Source of the DNA: JAVVSK01 sp036654235
GTDB taxonomy: Bacteria > Bacillota > Clostridia > Christensenellales > CAG-138
Assembly (NCBI GenBank): GCA_036654235.1
Contig: JAVVSK010000007.1
Span: 37,394-101,393 of the forward strand
Direction: 5' to 3'
Length of the DNA stretch: 64,000 nucleotides
The position numbers were made by a program, and so were the translations under genes. The notes below the pieces were generated by a model. It saw nothing but the letters and a program-made list of their open reading frames with translations, was not told where the DNA came from and did not search any database. Shown piece after piece: positions 7,756 to 15,859 of the stretch (position 1 is the first letter of the stretch; every line of letters starts with the position of its first letter).

Positions 7756-8901
7756 TTAAGCTTCGGTTAAAATAAATTCAAGTATTGCGGCGGCATCTCC
7801 GGTATTAACGTCAGGGTCGCCATTAAAATTTGCAAGGGGTATTTGACCGTTTGCAAGCGTCAAAGTACCGGCCATATATTTTAGTATGCATGATGCGTCG
7901 CCCGTATTGATTATTGAATCAAGATTGACATCTCCCAATTTAAACTTATCAGGGTGTTCACCAAGGTACTTATCTATAGTTTGTTCCTTGATTTTTGTAC
8001 GCGTTATTTTCTCGACAACTCCGTTTATGTTAAGCGCATTATTGGTTTGAAATTCCCGAACAACCGAATCAGTCATCATTCCGAAGTATCCGTCTATATC
8101 TACGTCATAGCCTATGTAATCCAAACAAAATTGAACCCAGCTAACGTTGCTTCCGAAAAACATATTTTCACGATAATAAAGATCAACAACGGGTTCATCG
8201 AATCCACCGAATATATCGTCGTTTGGAATAAGCGTACTCTCGTCATAATCGGGAGAGGCATAGCCCCAAATTTCGGAGGATGAAAGAGAAATATTCCGAT
8301 ATGCAACGCTATCCGTATCGTTCCCGGCGATAAAAAACACATTCGTTTCATCCGAAAGATCTACTATGCCCATATGCGTAATAGAGCTGTTTGAGGTTCC
8401 AAAAAATATTAAATCACCCTGAACGGGGAGATAACCGGAACCTCTCCCGTGCATCGTTGCCCCAGCATCAGGAAGTATATAATTATATGCATTTGTACAT
8501 CTTGCGAAGTTAGGAAGTACAGCGAGGGGAATTCCCGCCTGTCTCGCGCACCACCCGATAAAAGTCGTGCACCAAGCATAGTTGTTCCCCGAGACATGTT
8601 CGGCAAAGTACCAATAATTATATTCTGTTACATTGTTCGTTCCATGCGTCGTTCCGCCGTAGCTTCCCTCATGATATCCAAGTTGAGATTCGGCGATGCG
8701 AAATATATCGTTAGCCTTATTATCAGAAAGCTCAATATCTATAAGGCGTTCATAAAACACGCTCTTAGCATATTCCGAAGAAACATTATAGGTCGGAGAG
8801 AGAGCCAGAGAAGAAGGGGTAAAAATCCCGGTTATAGATAAAATAAAAGCTAAGCACAGAACAAAGACTGCGTTAAATATCTGCCTAATTTTTCCACACA
8901 T
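7756..8901 (-). CDS. Secreted CHAP amidase with peptidoglycan-binding and dockerin-like domains
   Basis: The 381-residue product begins with a basic N-terminus and a hydrophobic signal sequence (about 10-34). Residues 63-215 form a CHAP-type amidase/endopeptidase domain with the nucleophile region YAWCTTFIGWC and the His strand ITHMGIVD. About 245-305 match a peptidoglycan-binding type 1 repeat (VQFCLDYIGY, DIDGYFGMMTDSVVREFQ). The C-terminus holds two Asp/Asn-rich calcium-loop repeats, GDVNLDSIINTGDASCIL and ANFNGDPDVNTGDAAAIL, as in type I dockerins. It likely cleaves cell-wall peptides outside the cell. The dockerin suggests docking to a cohesin-bearing scaffold, but no cohesin is in the window. 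It is a single gene with its own terminator. Confidence 0.82.
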   Translation of the reverse strand: MCGKIRQIFNAVFVLCLAFILSITGIFTPSSLALSPTYNVSSEYAKSVFYERLIDIELSDNKANDIFRIAESQLGYHEGSYGGTTHGTNNVTEYNYWYFAEHVSGNNYAWCTTFIGWCARQAGIPLAVLPNFARCTNAYNYILPDAGATMHGRGSGYLPVQGDLIFFGTSNSSITHMGIVDLSDETNVFFIAGNDTDSVAYRNISLSSSEIWGYASPDYDESTLIPNDDIFGGFDEPVVDLYYRENMFFGSNVSWVQFCLDYIGYDVDIDGYFGMMTDSVVREFQTNNALNINGVVEKITRTKIKEQTIDKYLGEHPDKFKLGDVNLDSIINTGDASCILKYMAGTLTLANGQIPLANFNGDPDVNTGDAAAILEFILTEA

Positions 8902-9799
8902 AGAGCATTCCTCCTAAAAAAATATCAAATAAATTTTCAATAAACAAAGTTAATTATAAATAAAAACATATATTAATGCAAATGCCGCGTTTAATTTGAA
9001 TAGATAAACTTGATTGAAAAAAACAAAATATGTCCACGATAAACGCGCGATTAAACGAAATATGAAAAAAGCAGGGAAACGCTGTAATTACTAAAAAAGA
9101 ACATGTAAGGGCGAATTAACGCGGATATTTTTTTTGGAAATAGAGGTATTTGGGAAATAACATGAGAAATTTCTGCGGGAATATTCAGAACAACAAAACG
9201 CAATACAATCGCATCATATTATTTAACGCGTGTTTGCAATAATATCTTCGGAATTTTTGAAGGAATTTAAAACAGCGCGGAACAGGCTGATAAACAGCGA
9301 CGGTTTGGAAAAGTTAGAAGAACCCTTATAATAGAATGAAAAACGCAATCCGGAAATGGGAAGAAAATTAAAAGGCAAACCCTATTGTGAATGCGCTAGA
9401 TAAGAAAGGTTTTTTGGTTAGGTCAGAAGCGTATTGAGGGCGAAAATCGTAATATTGAAAAGCAGAGGGCTTACATATTAAATATTATTCGAAAATAGGA
9501 ACTCAATATTTTGAAGCTATTTGAGCTTGGAAACAAGCCTCTGAGCTTAAAAAAGGATTATACCATAGATGCCAATCCTTAAAAGTATCCGAATAAAGTC
9601 TTTAATTTGTGAGGGAATAAAAAGTCGATAGGTTATGAAGTCCATTGAGAAAACTTGTTCATGTATTTTGAGTAAGTGTTTTTACAGAATAAATGCGCTA
9701 AAAATACAGGTAAATAGAATTTGGGTTAGAAGCCTTAACTTTAATTTGAGAAGCGCTTTTGCGTTTTTCGCACCTCTATAAAACCGGGTTGTTTCTCAC
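8902..9799. other. Gene-poor interval with no intact coding region
   Basis: About 0.9 kb between divergent genes. Every frame is broken by frequent stop codons. The composition is more A/T-rich than the flanks, with several short A and T runs. The only coding-like trace is at 9230-9403 on the plus strand, given separately. I see no RNA gene, insertion sequence or clear repeat. The interval is most simply a decayed region plus the promoters of the flanking genes. Confidence 0.5.
9230..9403 (+). pseudogene. Possible decayed coding remnant
   Basis: One frame stays open for 33 codons from a GTG at 9230 with a protein-like composition (SSEFLKEFKTARNRL, SDGLEKLEE). It meets TAA and TAG at 9329-9334 and continues in the same frame as RNPEMGRKLKGKPYCEC to a stop at 9401. 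No ribosome site precedes it. The family is not recognised. It could be chance. Confidence 0.25.
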
Positions 9800-9828
9800 T
9801 TGTACCCTGCTTCGGTATCTGTTAAAAT
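9800..9828 (+). promoter_or_regulatory. Sigma-A promoter immediately before the NusG-II gene
   Basis: TTGTAC (9800-9805), a 17-base spacer and TAAAAT (9823-9828). The ATG of the next gene begins only nine bases after the -10 element, so a transcript starting at the usual distance would have essentially no leader. Confidence 0.6.
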
Positions 9829-9836
9829 CTCATAGT

Positions 9837-10211
9837 ATGAACAAGAATCAAAAAGAATTAAAAATAAAACCGCTTGATATTGTAATAATCGCGACGGTGC
9901 TCCTAATATCGGTATTACCGCTTTTTTTGTTAAACGGAAAAACGGGAGGTTCGGTAATAATAACTTGGCATGGTACGGAGATATATAGAGGAAGCCTCGA
10001 TACGGATATCGAACTAAAGACTCCGGACGGGAAAAATACTATACTGATACAGGGCGGAGAAGCGCGGATGGAGATCGCCGATTGTCCCGACAAACTCTGC
10101 GTAAAATCGGGAGTTGCAAAAGTCAATAAGCCTATCATATGTCTGCCGAACGAAGTTGTAATATATCTTGAAAGCGCAAATTCGGAGTTATTGGACGGAA
10201 TAACGAAATGA
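9837..10211 (+). CDS. NusG domain II-containing protein
   Basis: The 124-residue product has one N-terminal membrane helix (about 13-34) and an extracytoplasmic NusG-II-type beta domain. Typical features are GSVIITWHGTEIYRGSL, a segment giving IQGGEARMEIADCPDKLCVKSG with two cysteines (DCPDKLC), and a final strand ICLPNEVVIYLE. The family is usually found beside Gx transporters and FMN-transfer proteins and has no firm biochemical role. The ATG at 9837 starts a plausible membrane protein. An upstream TTG at 9759 lies before the promoter and is unlikely. The stop overlaps the next start as ATGA. No ribosome site precedes the ATG. Confidence 0.85.
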   Translation: MNKNQKELKIKPLDIVIIATVLLISVLPLFLLNGKTGGSVIITWHGTEIYRGSLDTDIELKTPDGKNTILIQGGEARMEIADCPDKLCVKSGVAKVNKPIICLPNEVVIYLESANSELLDGITK

Positions 10212-10723
10212 GCATAAAAACGATAACGACTGATGCTATTTTTATCGCTATGGCTCTAGCTGTTCATTATTTAGAGGGACTTTTACCGCCAATAATCCCC
10301 GGCATCCCGATAAGGCTCGGGCTTGCGAATATTTTTACCCTGCTGGCCTTGCTTCACCTAAAAAAAACGGATGCGTTTTTTATAACGCTAATTAGATGTA
10401 CATTAGGCGCGGTCTTTGGCGGGTCGTTTATAGCGATACTTTATAGCGTTGCGGGGGGAATGTTCTCGTATCTCGGAATGACTTTTCTGATGCCAATATA
10501 TAGAAAACGCACAGTAACTCTTATCGGAGTTAGCGTATTTGGTGCATTCATGTTCAATCTTGGTCAGATTTTAATAGGGACTCTATTTTTTTCAAAGGTG
10601 ATGGTCGCGTATTTTCCTATTATGACCGTTCTATCCGTCCCTACGGGCATAATAATAGGCATTATAGCAACAATAATATCACGGAGACTTAAAACCGGTA
10701 TACTGCCTATAGAACGTTCCTGA
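10208..10723 (+). CDS. Gx transporter family protein (heptaprenyl diphosphate synthase component I family)
   Basis: This 171-residue integral membrane protein has about five hydrophobic segments. The family signature is near the N-terminus: AVHYLEGLLPPIIPGIPIRLGLAN, followed by FGGSFIAILYSVAGGMFSYLGM. Although historically named heptaprenyl diphosphate synthase component I, the fold is that of substrate-capturing components of ECF-type transporters. It is coupled by an ATGA overlap to the NusG-II gene, a conserved pair in Firmicutes. The substrate is unknown. It ends four bases before the convergent alarmone synthetase gene, with no visible terminator between them. Confidence 0.85.
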   Translation: MSIKTITTDAIFIAMALAVHYLEGLLPPIIPGIPIRLGLANIFTLLALLHLKKTDAFFITLIRCTLGAVFGGSFIAILYSVAGGMFSYLGMTFLMPIYRKRTVTLIGVSVFGAFMFNLGQILIGTLFFSKVMVAYFPIMTVLSVPTGIIIGIIATIISRRLKTGILPIERS

Positions 10724-10727
10724 ACTT

Positions 10728-11420
10728 TTATTTAAAGTCAAGCTCTCGACTCTTTTTTATCCGATCTCTTATGTTTAGCATTCGTATATCGGTATCGGCG
10801 ATAGTATCGGCGCATTCTTTTAGTTCGGCGACTATGCTCTCGGATTCTTCGCAATTGCTCTTATATTCAAGCTCATGTTCAAGGCTGGCCCAAAAGTCCA
10901 TAGCTACAGTTCGTATTTGAATTTCAACGCGCATAGGCTTTTTTCGGTTTGAAAAGAAGACGGGAACTTCAACTATTATATGATAGCTGCGATATCCGTT
11001 CGGCTTTGGATTTTTTATATAGTCTTTTATCTTTATGAGCGTTATATCGTCTTGTTTAAGGAGCATTTCGGATACCTTATAAATATCGTCTATAAATGGG
11101 CATATAATACGTATTCCGGCGACATCGTTAAGGTTGTCGACGATAGACTTTACATTAATTTCCTTATGCATTCGCTTTAGCTTTTCAAGTATGCTGATCG
11201 GTTTTTTTAGTCTGGATTGGATAGAGGATATTGGGCTTTGCATACTTCTTAACGACAGCTCATCATTCAGTATTTCGAGCTTCGTTTTAATTTCGCGAAT
11301 AGCGGAGTTATATTGCATCATAAGATCACTGAAATTTGTGAGATAACTAAGAATATCATCAGTATTCTCAAAAATCAAATCTTTCAGCATTTCCGATTCT
11401 TTATCGTTTGGTTTATTCAT
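10728..11420 (-). CDS. Small alarmone synthetase, GTP pyrophosphokinase
   Basis: This 230-residue RelA/SpoT synthetase-domain protein has no hydrolase, TGS or ACT domain and so is of the RelQ/RelP class. It transfers pyrophosphate from ATP to GDP or GTP to make (p)ppGpp. Diagnostic motifs are SRLKKPISILEK (R and K binding ATP phosphates), LNDVAGIRIIC (metal Asp), KDYIKNPKPNGYRSYH (guanine-binding Tyr), VEIQIRT and MDFWASLEHEL. RelQ and RelP cannot be separated by eye. It is monocistronic, in the region between butyrate kinase and the convergent Gx transporter gene. Confidence 0.92.
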   Translation of the reverse strand: MNKPNDKESEMLKDLIFENTDDILSYLTNFSDLMMQYNSAIREIKTKLEILNDELSLRSMQSPISSIQSRLKKPISILEKLKRMHKEINVKSIVDNLNDVAGIRIICPFIDDIYKVSEMLLKQDDITLIKIKDYIKNPKPNGYRSYHIIVEVPVFFSNRKKPMRVEIQIRTVAMDFWASLEHELEYKSNCEESESIVAELKECADTIADTDIRMLNIRDRIKKSRELDFK

Positions 11421-11521
11421 AATTTTTATTTCCTATGTTTTTTTAATGACAGACATTGGCGATGCGACAATTAAAACCGCACCGCCGCATTTTGGAGATA
11501 AAATTTAAAAAAGCGGATGCG

Positions 11522-12604
11522 TCAGCCGACGTATGTTTTCGTCTTTTCTTCGCCGCGAAGAACGCGGAGCGCTCCGAGGGCGAGAGCTAAAAGCTCATCT
11601 TCGCCGGGGTATATGGTTATAGGGGCGATAAATCCGGTCATGTCGGTTATAAACTTTGTAAATAACTTACTGTAAGCAAGTCCGCCGGTTAAAATAATCG
11701 TTTCAACGCCGCCATGAAGTACCGCTGCCATAGCGCCTATCTCTTTTGCAACATTATACGCCATAGCGGTAAATATGAGCATAGACTTTTCATCGCCGTT
11801 TAGTGCATTATTTTCAACTTCGCGCATATCATTTGAATTTAAATGCGCGGAGACTCCACCTTTTTTATTAACCAGAGCCAGCATATCTCCCTTCGTATAT
11901 TCGTTGGAGAAGCACATATTGATGAGGGTGTCCGCCTGAATCCCGCCACAGCGTTCGGGGGTAAATGGACCTTCTCCGTTAAAACCATCGTTAACGTCTA
12001 TAACTTTTCCATCTTTATGAGCGCCGACGGTTATACCACCGCCCATATGCGCAACTATGAGGCTACAATCTTCGTATTTTTTACCATTTTCCTTCGCATA
12101 GCGCCTTGCAACCGCCTTTTGGTTCAGCGCATGAAATACGCAATCTCTATTGTAACCGGGAAGCCCGGAAATTTTAGCAATTTCGTCTCTTTCGTCAACG
12201 ACGACGGGGTCAACGACGAACGACGGTTTAGAGTTTCGACGCCCGAGTTCGCTCGCGAAGAGCCCACCAAGACATGAGGCGTGAAACGCTGCCTTCGTAT
12301 GTTCGATATCATAAAGCATTTGGTCATTAACATCATAAACTCCGCTTACGAGGGGCTTTATTATTCCACCGCGCCCGACATAAGCGTCCATTGAATTTAT
12401 ATCTATATTTTCCTTATTGAGCATATCAGTAATACAATTCAGGCGCATATCCTTTTGGGCGATAATCGCTGAAAACTGATCCAACTCCTCTTTCGAATGT
12501 CTCGCGGTAGCTTCAAAAATTTGATCCTCATTTGAAAAAACGCCGACTTTAGTAGACGTTGAACCGGGATTGATTGCAAGAATCCTAAACTTATGATTTT
12601 CCAT
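11522..12604 (-). CDS. buk: Butyrate kinase
   Basis: This 360-residue ASKHA-fold acyl kinase interconverts butyryl phosphate plus ADP with butyrate plus ATP, the energy-yielding last step of one butyrate route. Motifs include the N-terminal ILAINPGSTSTKVGVF phosphate loop, VGRGGIIKPL, VDPVVVDE, AHMGGGITVGAH and the late nucleotide-binding ILTGGLAYS. Length matches Buk rather than acetate kinase (about 400). The usual partner ptb is not adjacent; thl and crt are at the window start. A strong promoter (TTGTCA-17-TATAAT) precedes the gene and shares its -35 site with the divergent lipoprotein gene. Isobutyrate or branched-chain substrates cannot be excluded. Confidence 0.95.
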   Translation of the reverse strand: MENHKFRILAINPGSTSTKVGVFSNEDQIFEATARHSKEELDQFSAIIAQKDMRLNCITDMLNKENIDINSMDAYVGRGGIIKPLVSGVYDVNDQMLYDIEHTKAAFHASCLGGLFASELGRRNSKPSFVVDPVVVDERDEIAKISGLPGYNRDCVFHALNQKAVARRYAKENGKKYEDCSLIVAHMGGGITVGAHKDGKVIDVNDGFNGEGPFTPERCGGIQADTLINMCFSNEYTKGDMLALVNKKGGVSAHLNSNDMREVENNALNGDEKSMLIFTAMAYNVAKEIGAMAAVLHGGVETIILTGGLAYSKLFTKFITDMTGFIAPITIYPGEDELLALALGALRVLRGEEKTKTYVG

Positions 12605-12638
12605 ATAGATACAGTCTCCTTATTTATTATTACACTCA

Positions 12639-12667
12639 ATTATACATATTAAGCTCTTAATTGACAA
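12639..12667 (-). promoter_or_regulatory. Sigma-A promoter of buk
   Basis: On the minus strand TTGTCA (12667-12662), a 17-base spacer and consensus TATAAT (12644-12639). The -35 hexamer lies on the same bases as the -35 of the divergent promoter at 12661-12689. Confidence 0.8.
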
Positions 12668-12689
12668 GTACGATGCTAGGGTTTAAAAT
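12661..12689 (+). promoter_or_regulatory. Sigma-A promoter of the lipoprotein gene
   Basis: Consensus TTGACA (12661-12666), 17 bases, TAAAAT (12684-12689), with transcription expected near 12696 and the ATG at 12718. It fixes the downstream start of the lipoprotein, since an earlier in-frame codon would lie inside the promoter. Confidence 0.8.
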
Positions 12690-12717
12690 CAAACAAATGT
12701 GGGAAAAGGAGAATTTA

Positions 12718-13293
12718 ATGAAAAGATGTATTAAGAGGGTATCGTTTCTTGTTTTGGGCTTCTTGATGCTAACGGCTATTTTTGCCGGTTGCGAAAAGAC
12801 AGTGCCAAACGAAAACGCCGTGATTAAGATCGGGAGCTTTTCTATCAACCTTGACGAATATCAGGAGCTTTTCGATACCAATGCCGAACTTTTTAAATAT
12901 TACGAGGCGCTTGATCTGTCGACGAAAGAAAAGCTCGAGGCGTTTCAGGATTACGTTTATACTATGGCTTTAAAATACGTTATTTTATTGTATCAGGCGG
13001 ATAAAAATTCGGTAACTCTCGACGAAACGGAAATGTTGGATGTTGAAAAGCAACTTGAAGAAAAGCTCGCGAGCGTTGGAACGGTTACGGATGAAGCGCG
13101 GGCTAAGATGAAAACTCAGCTTATTAACGATAAAATAACCGAAAAATACTATAACAAATTAAATAGTAGTGCGACGGGCGAAACGGCGAACGCTATGATA
13201 GAAAAATGGTCTAAAGAGCTTAAAATCGAGGGTGATAAAGAGCTAATACGCTCTGTTTTATATGTAGAACCTTCGGCAACCCCGGCTACCTAA
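12718..13293 (+). CDS. Predicted lipoprotein with SurA-N-like helical domain
   Basis: The 191-residue product starts with a lipoprotein signal (MKRCIKR, hydrophobic core, lipobox FAGC at Cys25). The mature part is charged and helical: a short strand AVIKIGSFSINLDEYQEL like the opening of SurA/PrsA chaperone domains, then helices rich in Lys and Glu. There is no PPIase domain, so it is shorter than PrsA-type foldases. The tail ends in SATPAT. A chaperone-like role on the outer face of the membrane is possible, but the similarity is short. The ATG follows AAAGGAG. It is monocistronic and divergent from buk. Confidence 0.7.
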   Translation: MKRCIKRVSFLVLGFLMLTAIFAGCEKTVPNENAVIKIGSFSINLDEYQELFDTNAELFKYYEALDLSTKEKLEAFQDYVYTMALKYVILLYQADKNSVTLDETEMLDVEKQLEEKLASVGTVTDEARAKMKTQLINDKITEKYYNKLNSSATGETANAMIEKWSKELKIEGDKELIRSVLYVEPSATPAT

Positions 13294-13366
13294 TATTGCA
13301 ATTTGGTTTTTTCCTTTTGACTATCTAAAAAATAGGTTTGTTGATATTTGGGAAACCGGGTTAATA

Positions 13367-13405
13367 AATCCCCGCACTTTTTTAGCGCCGGGGGTTAGTT
13401 TTGTA
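13367..13405 (+). terminator. Putative terminator after the lipoprotein gene
   Basis: AATCCCCG (13367-13374) pairs with CGGGGGTT (13389-13396), with one G-T pair, around a 14-base loop. It is followed by AGTTTTGTATT. The T tract is weak. Confidence 0.4.
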
Positions 13406-13461
13406 TTGTAGATCAGCTTTAAAAAATCTTCGCGTTTTAAATTGCGAAGAGCCGTTTTTCT

Positions 13462-13490
13462 TTGAATACGGGGAACAATATGATTATAAT
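13462..13490 (+). promoter_or_regulatory. Sigma-A promoter of the Mrp-type ATPase gene
   Basis: TTGAAT (13462-13467), 17-base spacer, consensus TATAAT (13485-13490). Its position makes the downstream ATG at 13514, behind TTGGAGGT, the correct start. Confidence 0.75.
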
Positions 13491-13513
13491 TGATAAAAAT
13501 TTTGGAGGTAGAA

Positions 13514-14335
13514 ATGAGCGAAACTTGTACGCATAATTGCGAAACTTGCAAAGAAGACTGTTCCGAGAATAAGACGATTAAAAAAGAAGTCGCTATGGGA
13601 AACGTTAAACGTGTAATTGGCATTGTAAGCGGTAAAGGCGGAGTAGGAAAATCTCTCGTAACGTCGCTTTTGGCGGTTGAAACAAAAAAACGCGGGAAAA
13701 ACACCGCGGTTCTTGACGCAGATATAACCGGTCCCTCTATACCTAAAGCCTTTGGGTTAAAGGAAAAGGCTGAGGGTGATGAAGAAGGCGTTTTCCCGGT
13801 TGAAACTCGTAGCGGAATAAAATGCATGTCTATAAACCTTCTTCTTGAGGATGAAACGCAACCCGTTGTCTGGCGCGGACCGATAATCGCCGGGACGGTT
13901 AAACAATTTTATACGGACGTACATTGGGGCGATCTCGACTGCATGTATATAGATATGCCTCCGGGAACGGGAGACGTTCCTCTCACCGTTTTCGAGAGCA
14001 TACCTGTAGACGGAATAATAATAGTTACGATGCCACAGACTCTCGTTTCAATGATAGTGCAAAAAGCGGTAAAAATGGCGCATATGCTGAATATACCGGT
14101 TTTGGCTATTGTTGAGAATCAAAGCTATTATGAATGTCCTGATTGCGGAAAGCGGGTTGAGCTGTTCGGGAAGAGCGGTCTTGAGGAGATAATGATAAAT
14201 AACGGGATAATGCTCTCAGCAAAACTCCCGATAAATCCCGAGTTTGCGAGGTTGTCGGATGCCGGAGATATCGAAAGCGCCGACACGGGTGCTGTCTCTA
14301 AAATTGTCGATGCCATACTGAATAAAAAAGCCTAA
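13514..14335 (+). CDS. mrp: Mrp/NBP35 family iron-sulfur cluster carrier ATPase
   Basis: This 273-residue deviant-Walker P-loop ATPase of the Mrp/ApbC/NBP35 group carries and delivers [4Fe-4S] clusters to target enzymes. It has an N-terminal cysteine cluster (Cys5, Cys9, Cys12 and Cys16 in CTHNCETCKEDC), then the P-loop SGKGGVGKS, the switch ADITGPSIPKAFG, DMPPGTGDVPLT, and a C-terminal CPDC pair that holds the bridging cluster in dimers. The N-terminal Cys motif is Nbp35-like and common in anaerobic bacteria. The gene is a single unit that converges on the spoVA operon across the hairpin at 14408-14432. Confidence 0.93.
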   Translation: MSETCTHNCETCKEDCSENKTIKKEVAMGNVKRVIGIVSGKGGVGKSLVTSLLAVETKKRGKNTAVLDADITGPSIPKAFGLKEKAEGDEEGVFPVETRSGIKCMSINLLLEDETQPVVWRGPIIAGTVKQFYTDVHWGDLDCMYIDMPPGTGDVPLTVFESIPVDGIIIVTMPQTLVSMIVQKAVKMAHMLNIPVLAIVENQSYYECPDCGKRVELFGKSGLEEIMINNGIMLSAKLPINPEFARLSDAGDIESADTGAVSKIVDAILNKKA

Positions 14336-14398
14336 AACACCGCTTCGCAAGTTAAAGGCAAAAGTTGCTTTTTAATTTTATATGCTATGATTTAGATG

Positions 14399-14432
14399 AA
14401 AATAAAAACGGCGGGGAATTTTTCCCCGCCGT
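14399..14432 (-). terminator. Terminator between mrp and the spoVA operon
   Basis: An 11-pair perfect stem (ACGGCGGGGAA, 14408-14418, with 14422-14432) with a three-base loop is followed on the minus strand by TTTTATTTTC. It ends the spoVA transcript. It may also stop mrp transcription from the other side, though no T-run directly follows there. Confidence 0.8.
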
Positions 14433-14442
14433 AAAAGACACT

Positions 14443-14811
14443 TTATTTTTTGGTTTTAGGCGTACATATAAGCGCAAAAATATAGCCGAAAACGATAGCG
14501 GCGGCAACTCCTCCGGCGGTTGCGGATATACCGCCGGTAAAAGCGCCTATAACACCGTTTGCCTTTGCCCCTTCTATCGCACCTTTAGCAAGAGAATATC
14601 CGAAGCCGGTAAGAGGAACAGTTGCGCCCGCATGTCCTATTTCAACTAACGGCTGATAGAGGTTGAGAGCCGTTAAAATTACTCCGAGAGTTACGAATAT
14701 AACCAGTATGCGCGCGGAAGTAAGCTTAGTATATGATAAGAGCAGTTGACCCACGGTGCATATAGCGCCTCCTATCAAAAAAACATACACATAATCCATT
14801 ATACTGCTCAT
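14443..14811 (-). CDS. spoVAE: Stage V sporulation protein AE
   Basis: This 122-residue membrane protein has about four hydrophobic segments and the SpoVAE/SpoVAC-family pattern GGAICTVGQLLLSYTKLT, then PLVEIGHAGATVPLTGFG and GAFTGGISATAGGVAAAIVFGY. With SpoVAC it forms the inner-membrane channel that moves dipicolinic acid with calcium into the forespore and releases it at germination. It is the last gene of lonB-small ORF-spoVAC-spoVAD-spoVAE, two bases after spoVAD. SpoVAA, AB and AF are absent, which is the usual minimal C-D-E set in Clostridia. Confidence 0.95.
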   Translation of the reverse strand: MSSIMDYVYVFLIGGAICTVGQLLLSYTKLTSARILVIFVTLGVILTALNLYQPLVEIGHAGATVPLTGFGYSLAKGAIEGAKANGVIGAFTGGISATAGGVAAAIVFGYIFALICTPKTKK

Positions 14812-14813
14812 AA

Positions 14814-15848
14814 TTATCGCCTTTCTAAAATCACCGCGTGCGCGATCGAAGGAATCGTTTCGCCCTGCAATGAACTTGCGGGACTTAAGAGCGCGCCCGT
14901 AGCCATAAAAAGCGCTCTCTTAATATCGCCGACTTCAATTCTTTTAAGTAAATATCCGTTTAATACGCTTGCACTGCATCCGCATCCGCTTCCACCACAA
15001 TCAATCTTTTGCTTTTCAAAAAATATGCTTTTTCCGCAGTCCATATGTTTATCGTTCATGTCGAATCCGTTTTCCCTACATAGCTCTAAGAATAATTCGC
15101 TTCCGAGATACCCGAGATCTCCTGTTATAATAAGGTCATAATCGTCGGGAGAACGAGAAAAATCCTCAAAGTGTGCTTTTAAAGTGTTCGCCGCAGCGGG
15201 AGCCATAGCAGCCCCCATATTTGACGCGTCGTTTATACCGAAGTCAATTACGCGCCCTATCGTACCTCCTGAAAGAACGATGTTTTTATAGCAAGGCTGA
15301 GGTTCTTTAAAGGCTGTTGCAGCGAGTATTGAGCAGCCCGCACCCGTTACCGTTCTTTGCGCTGATGGCGGATTAGAACACCCCAATTCAAGCGGGAAGC
15401 GGTATTGCCTTTCGGCGGTTGAAAAATGACTGCTGGCAACACAAGCGCAAGTTGTTAAAAAACCGCCGTCTATCAGCATACCGCCTATGAGTAGAGACTC
15501 AGCCATAGTAGAACATGCTCCATATAGCCCCAAAAAAGGAATCTCAAGTTCGCGCGCGGCGAAGCTAGCCGATATTATCTGATTTAGAAGATCTCCGCCC
15601 AAAAGACAATTTATAGTGTTGGATAAAATTCCGCATTTATTTACAGCTGTATTTACGGATTCCTGAAACATACGTCTTTCCGCTTTTTCCCAACTTTCTT
15701 CGCCCCATGTATCGTCCTTTAAAACTATATCAAAATGCGCACCGAGGGGACCTTTACCTTCCATATCCCCGACTATCGCGGCGGAGGCTATTAGGCGGGG
15801 CTTTTCATAAAATATAACGCTTTGTTTCCCGCGTTTTTTTAAATTCAT
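14814..15848 (-). CDS. spoVAD: Stage V sporulation protein AD
   Basis: The 344-residue SpoVAD has a thiolase-like fold and binds dipicolinic acid on the outer face of the spore inner membrane. Recognisable stretches are SAAIVGDMEGKGPLG, LLGGDLLNQIISASFAARELEIPFLG in pieces, YGACSTMAESL, ASSHFSTAERQYRFPLE and the glycine-rich CGGSGCGCSASVLNGYLLKR near the C-terminus. Length equals the family norm (about 340). It sits between spoVAC (11-base gap) and spoVAE (2-base gap). Confidence 0.96.
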   Translation of the reverse strand: MNLKKRGKQSVIFYEKPRLIASAAIVGDMEGKGPLGAHFDIVLKDDTWGEESWEKAERRMFQESVNTAVNKCGILSNTINCLLGGDLLNQIISASFAARELEIPFLGLYGACSTMAESLLIGGMLIDGGFLTTCACVASSHFSTAERQYRFPLELGCSNPPSAQRTVTGAGCSILAATAFKEPQPCYKNIVLSGGTIGRVIDFGINDASNMGAAMAPAAANTLKAHFEDFSRSPDDYDLIITGDLGYLGSELFLELCRENGFDMNDKHMDCGKSIFFEKQKIDCGGSGCGCSASVLNGYLLKRIEVGDIKRALFMATGALLSPASSLQGETIPSIAHAVILERR

Positions 15849-15859
15849 ATTTCTTCTCC

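Noticed and set aside
9759..9836. Upstream TTG as the start of the NusG-II protein
   Set aside because: The extension lies before and across the promoter and lacks a ribosome site.
13321..13827. Minus-strand open frame opposite mrp
   Set aside because: Antisense of a conserved ATPase with no ribosome site or family features.
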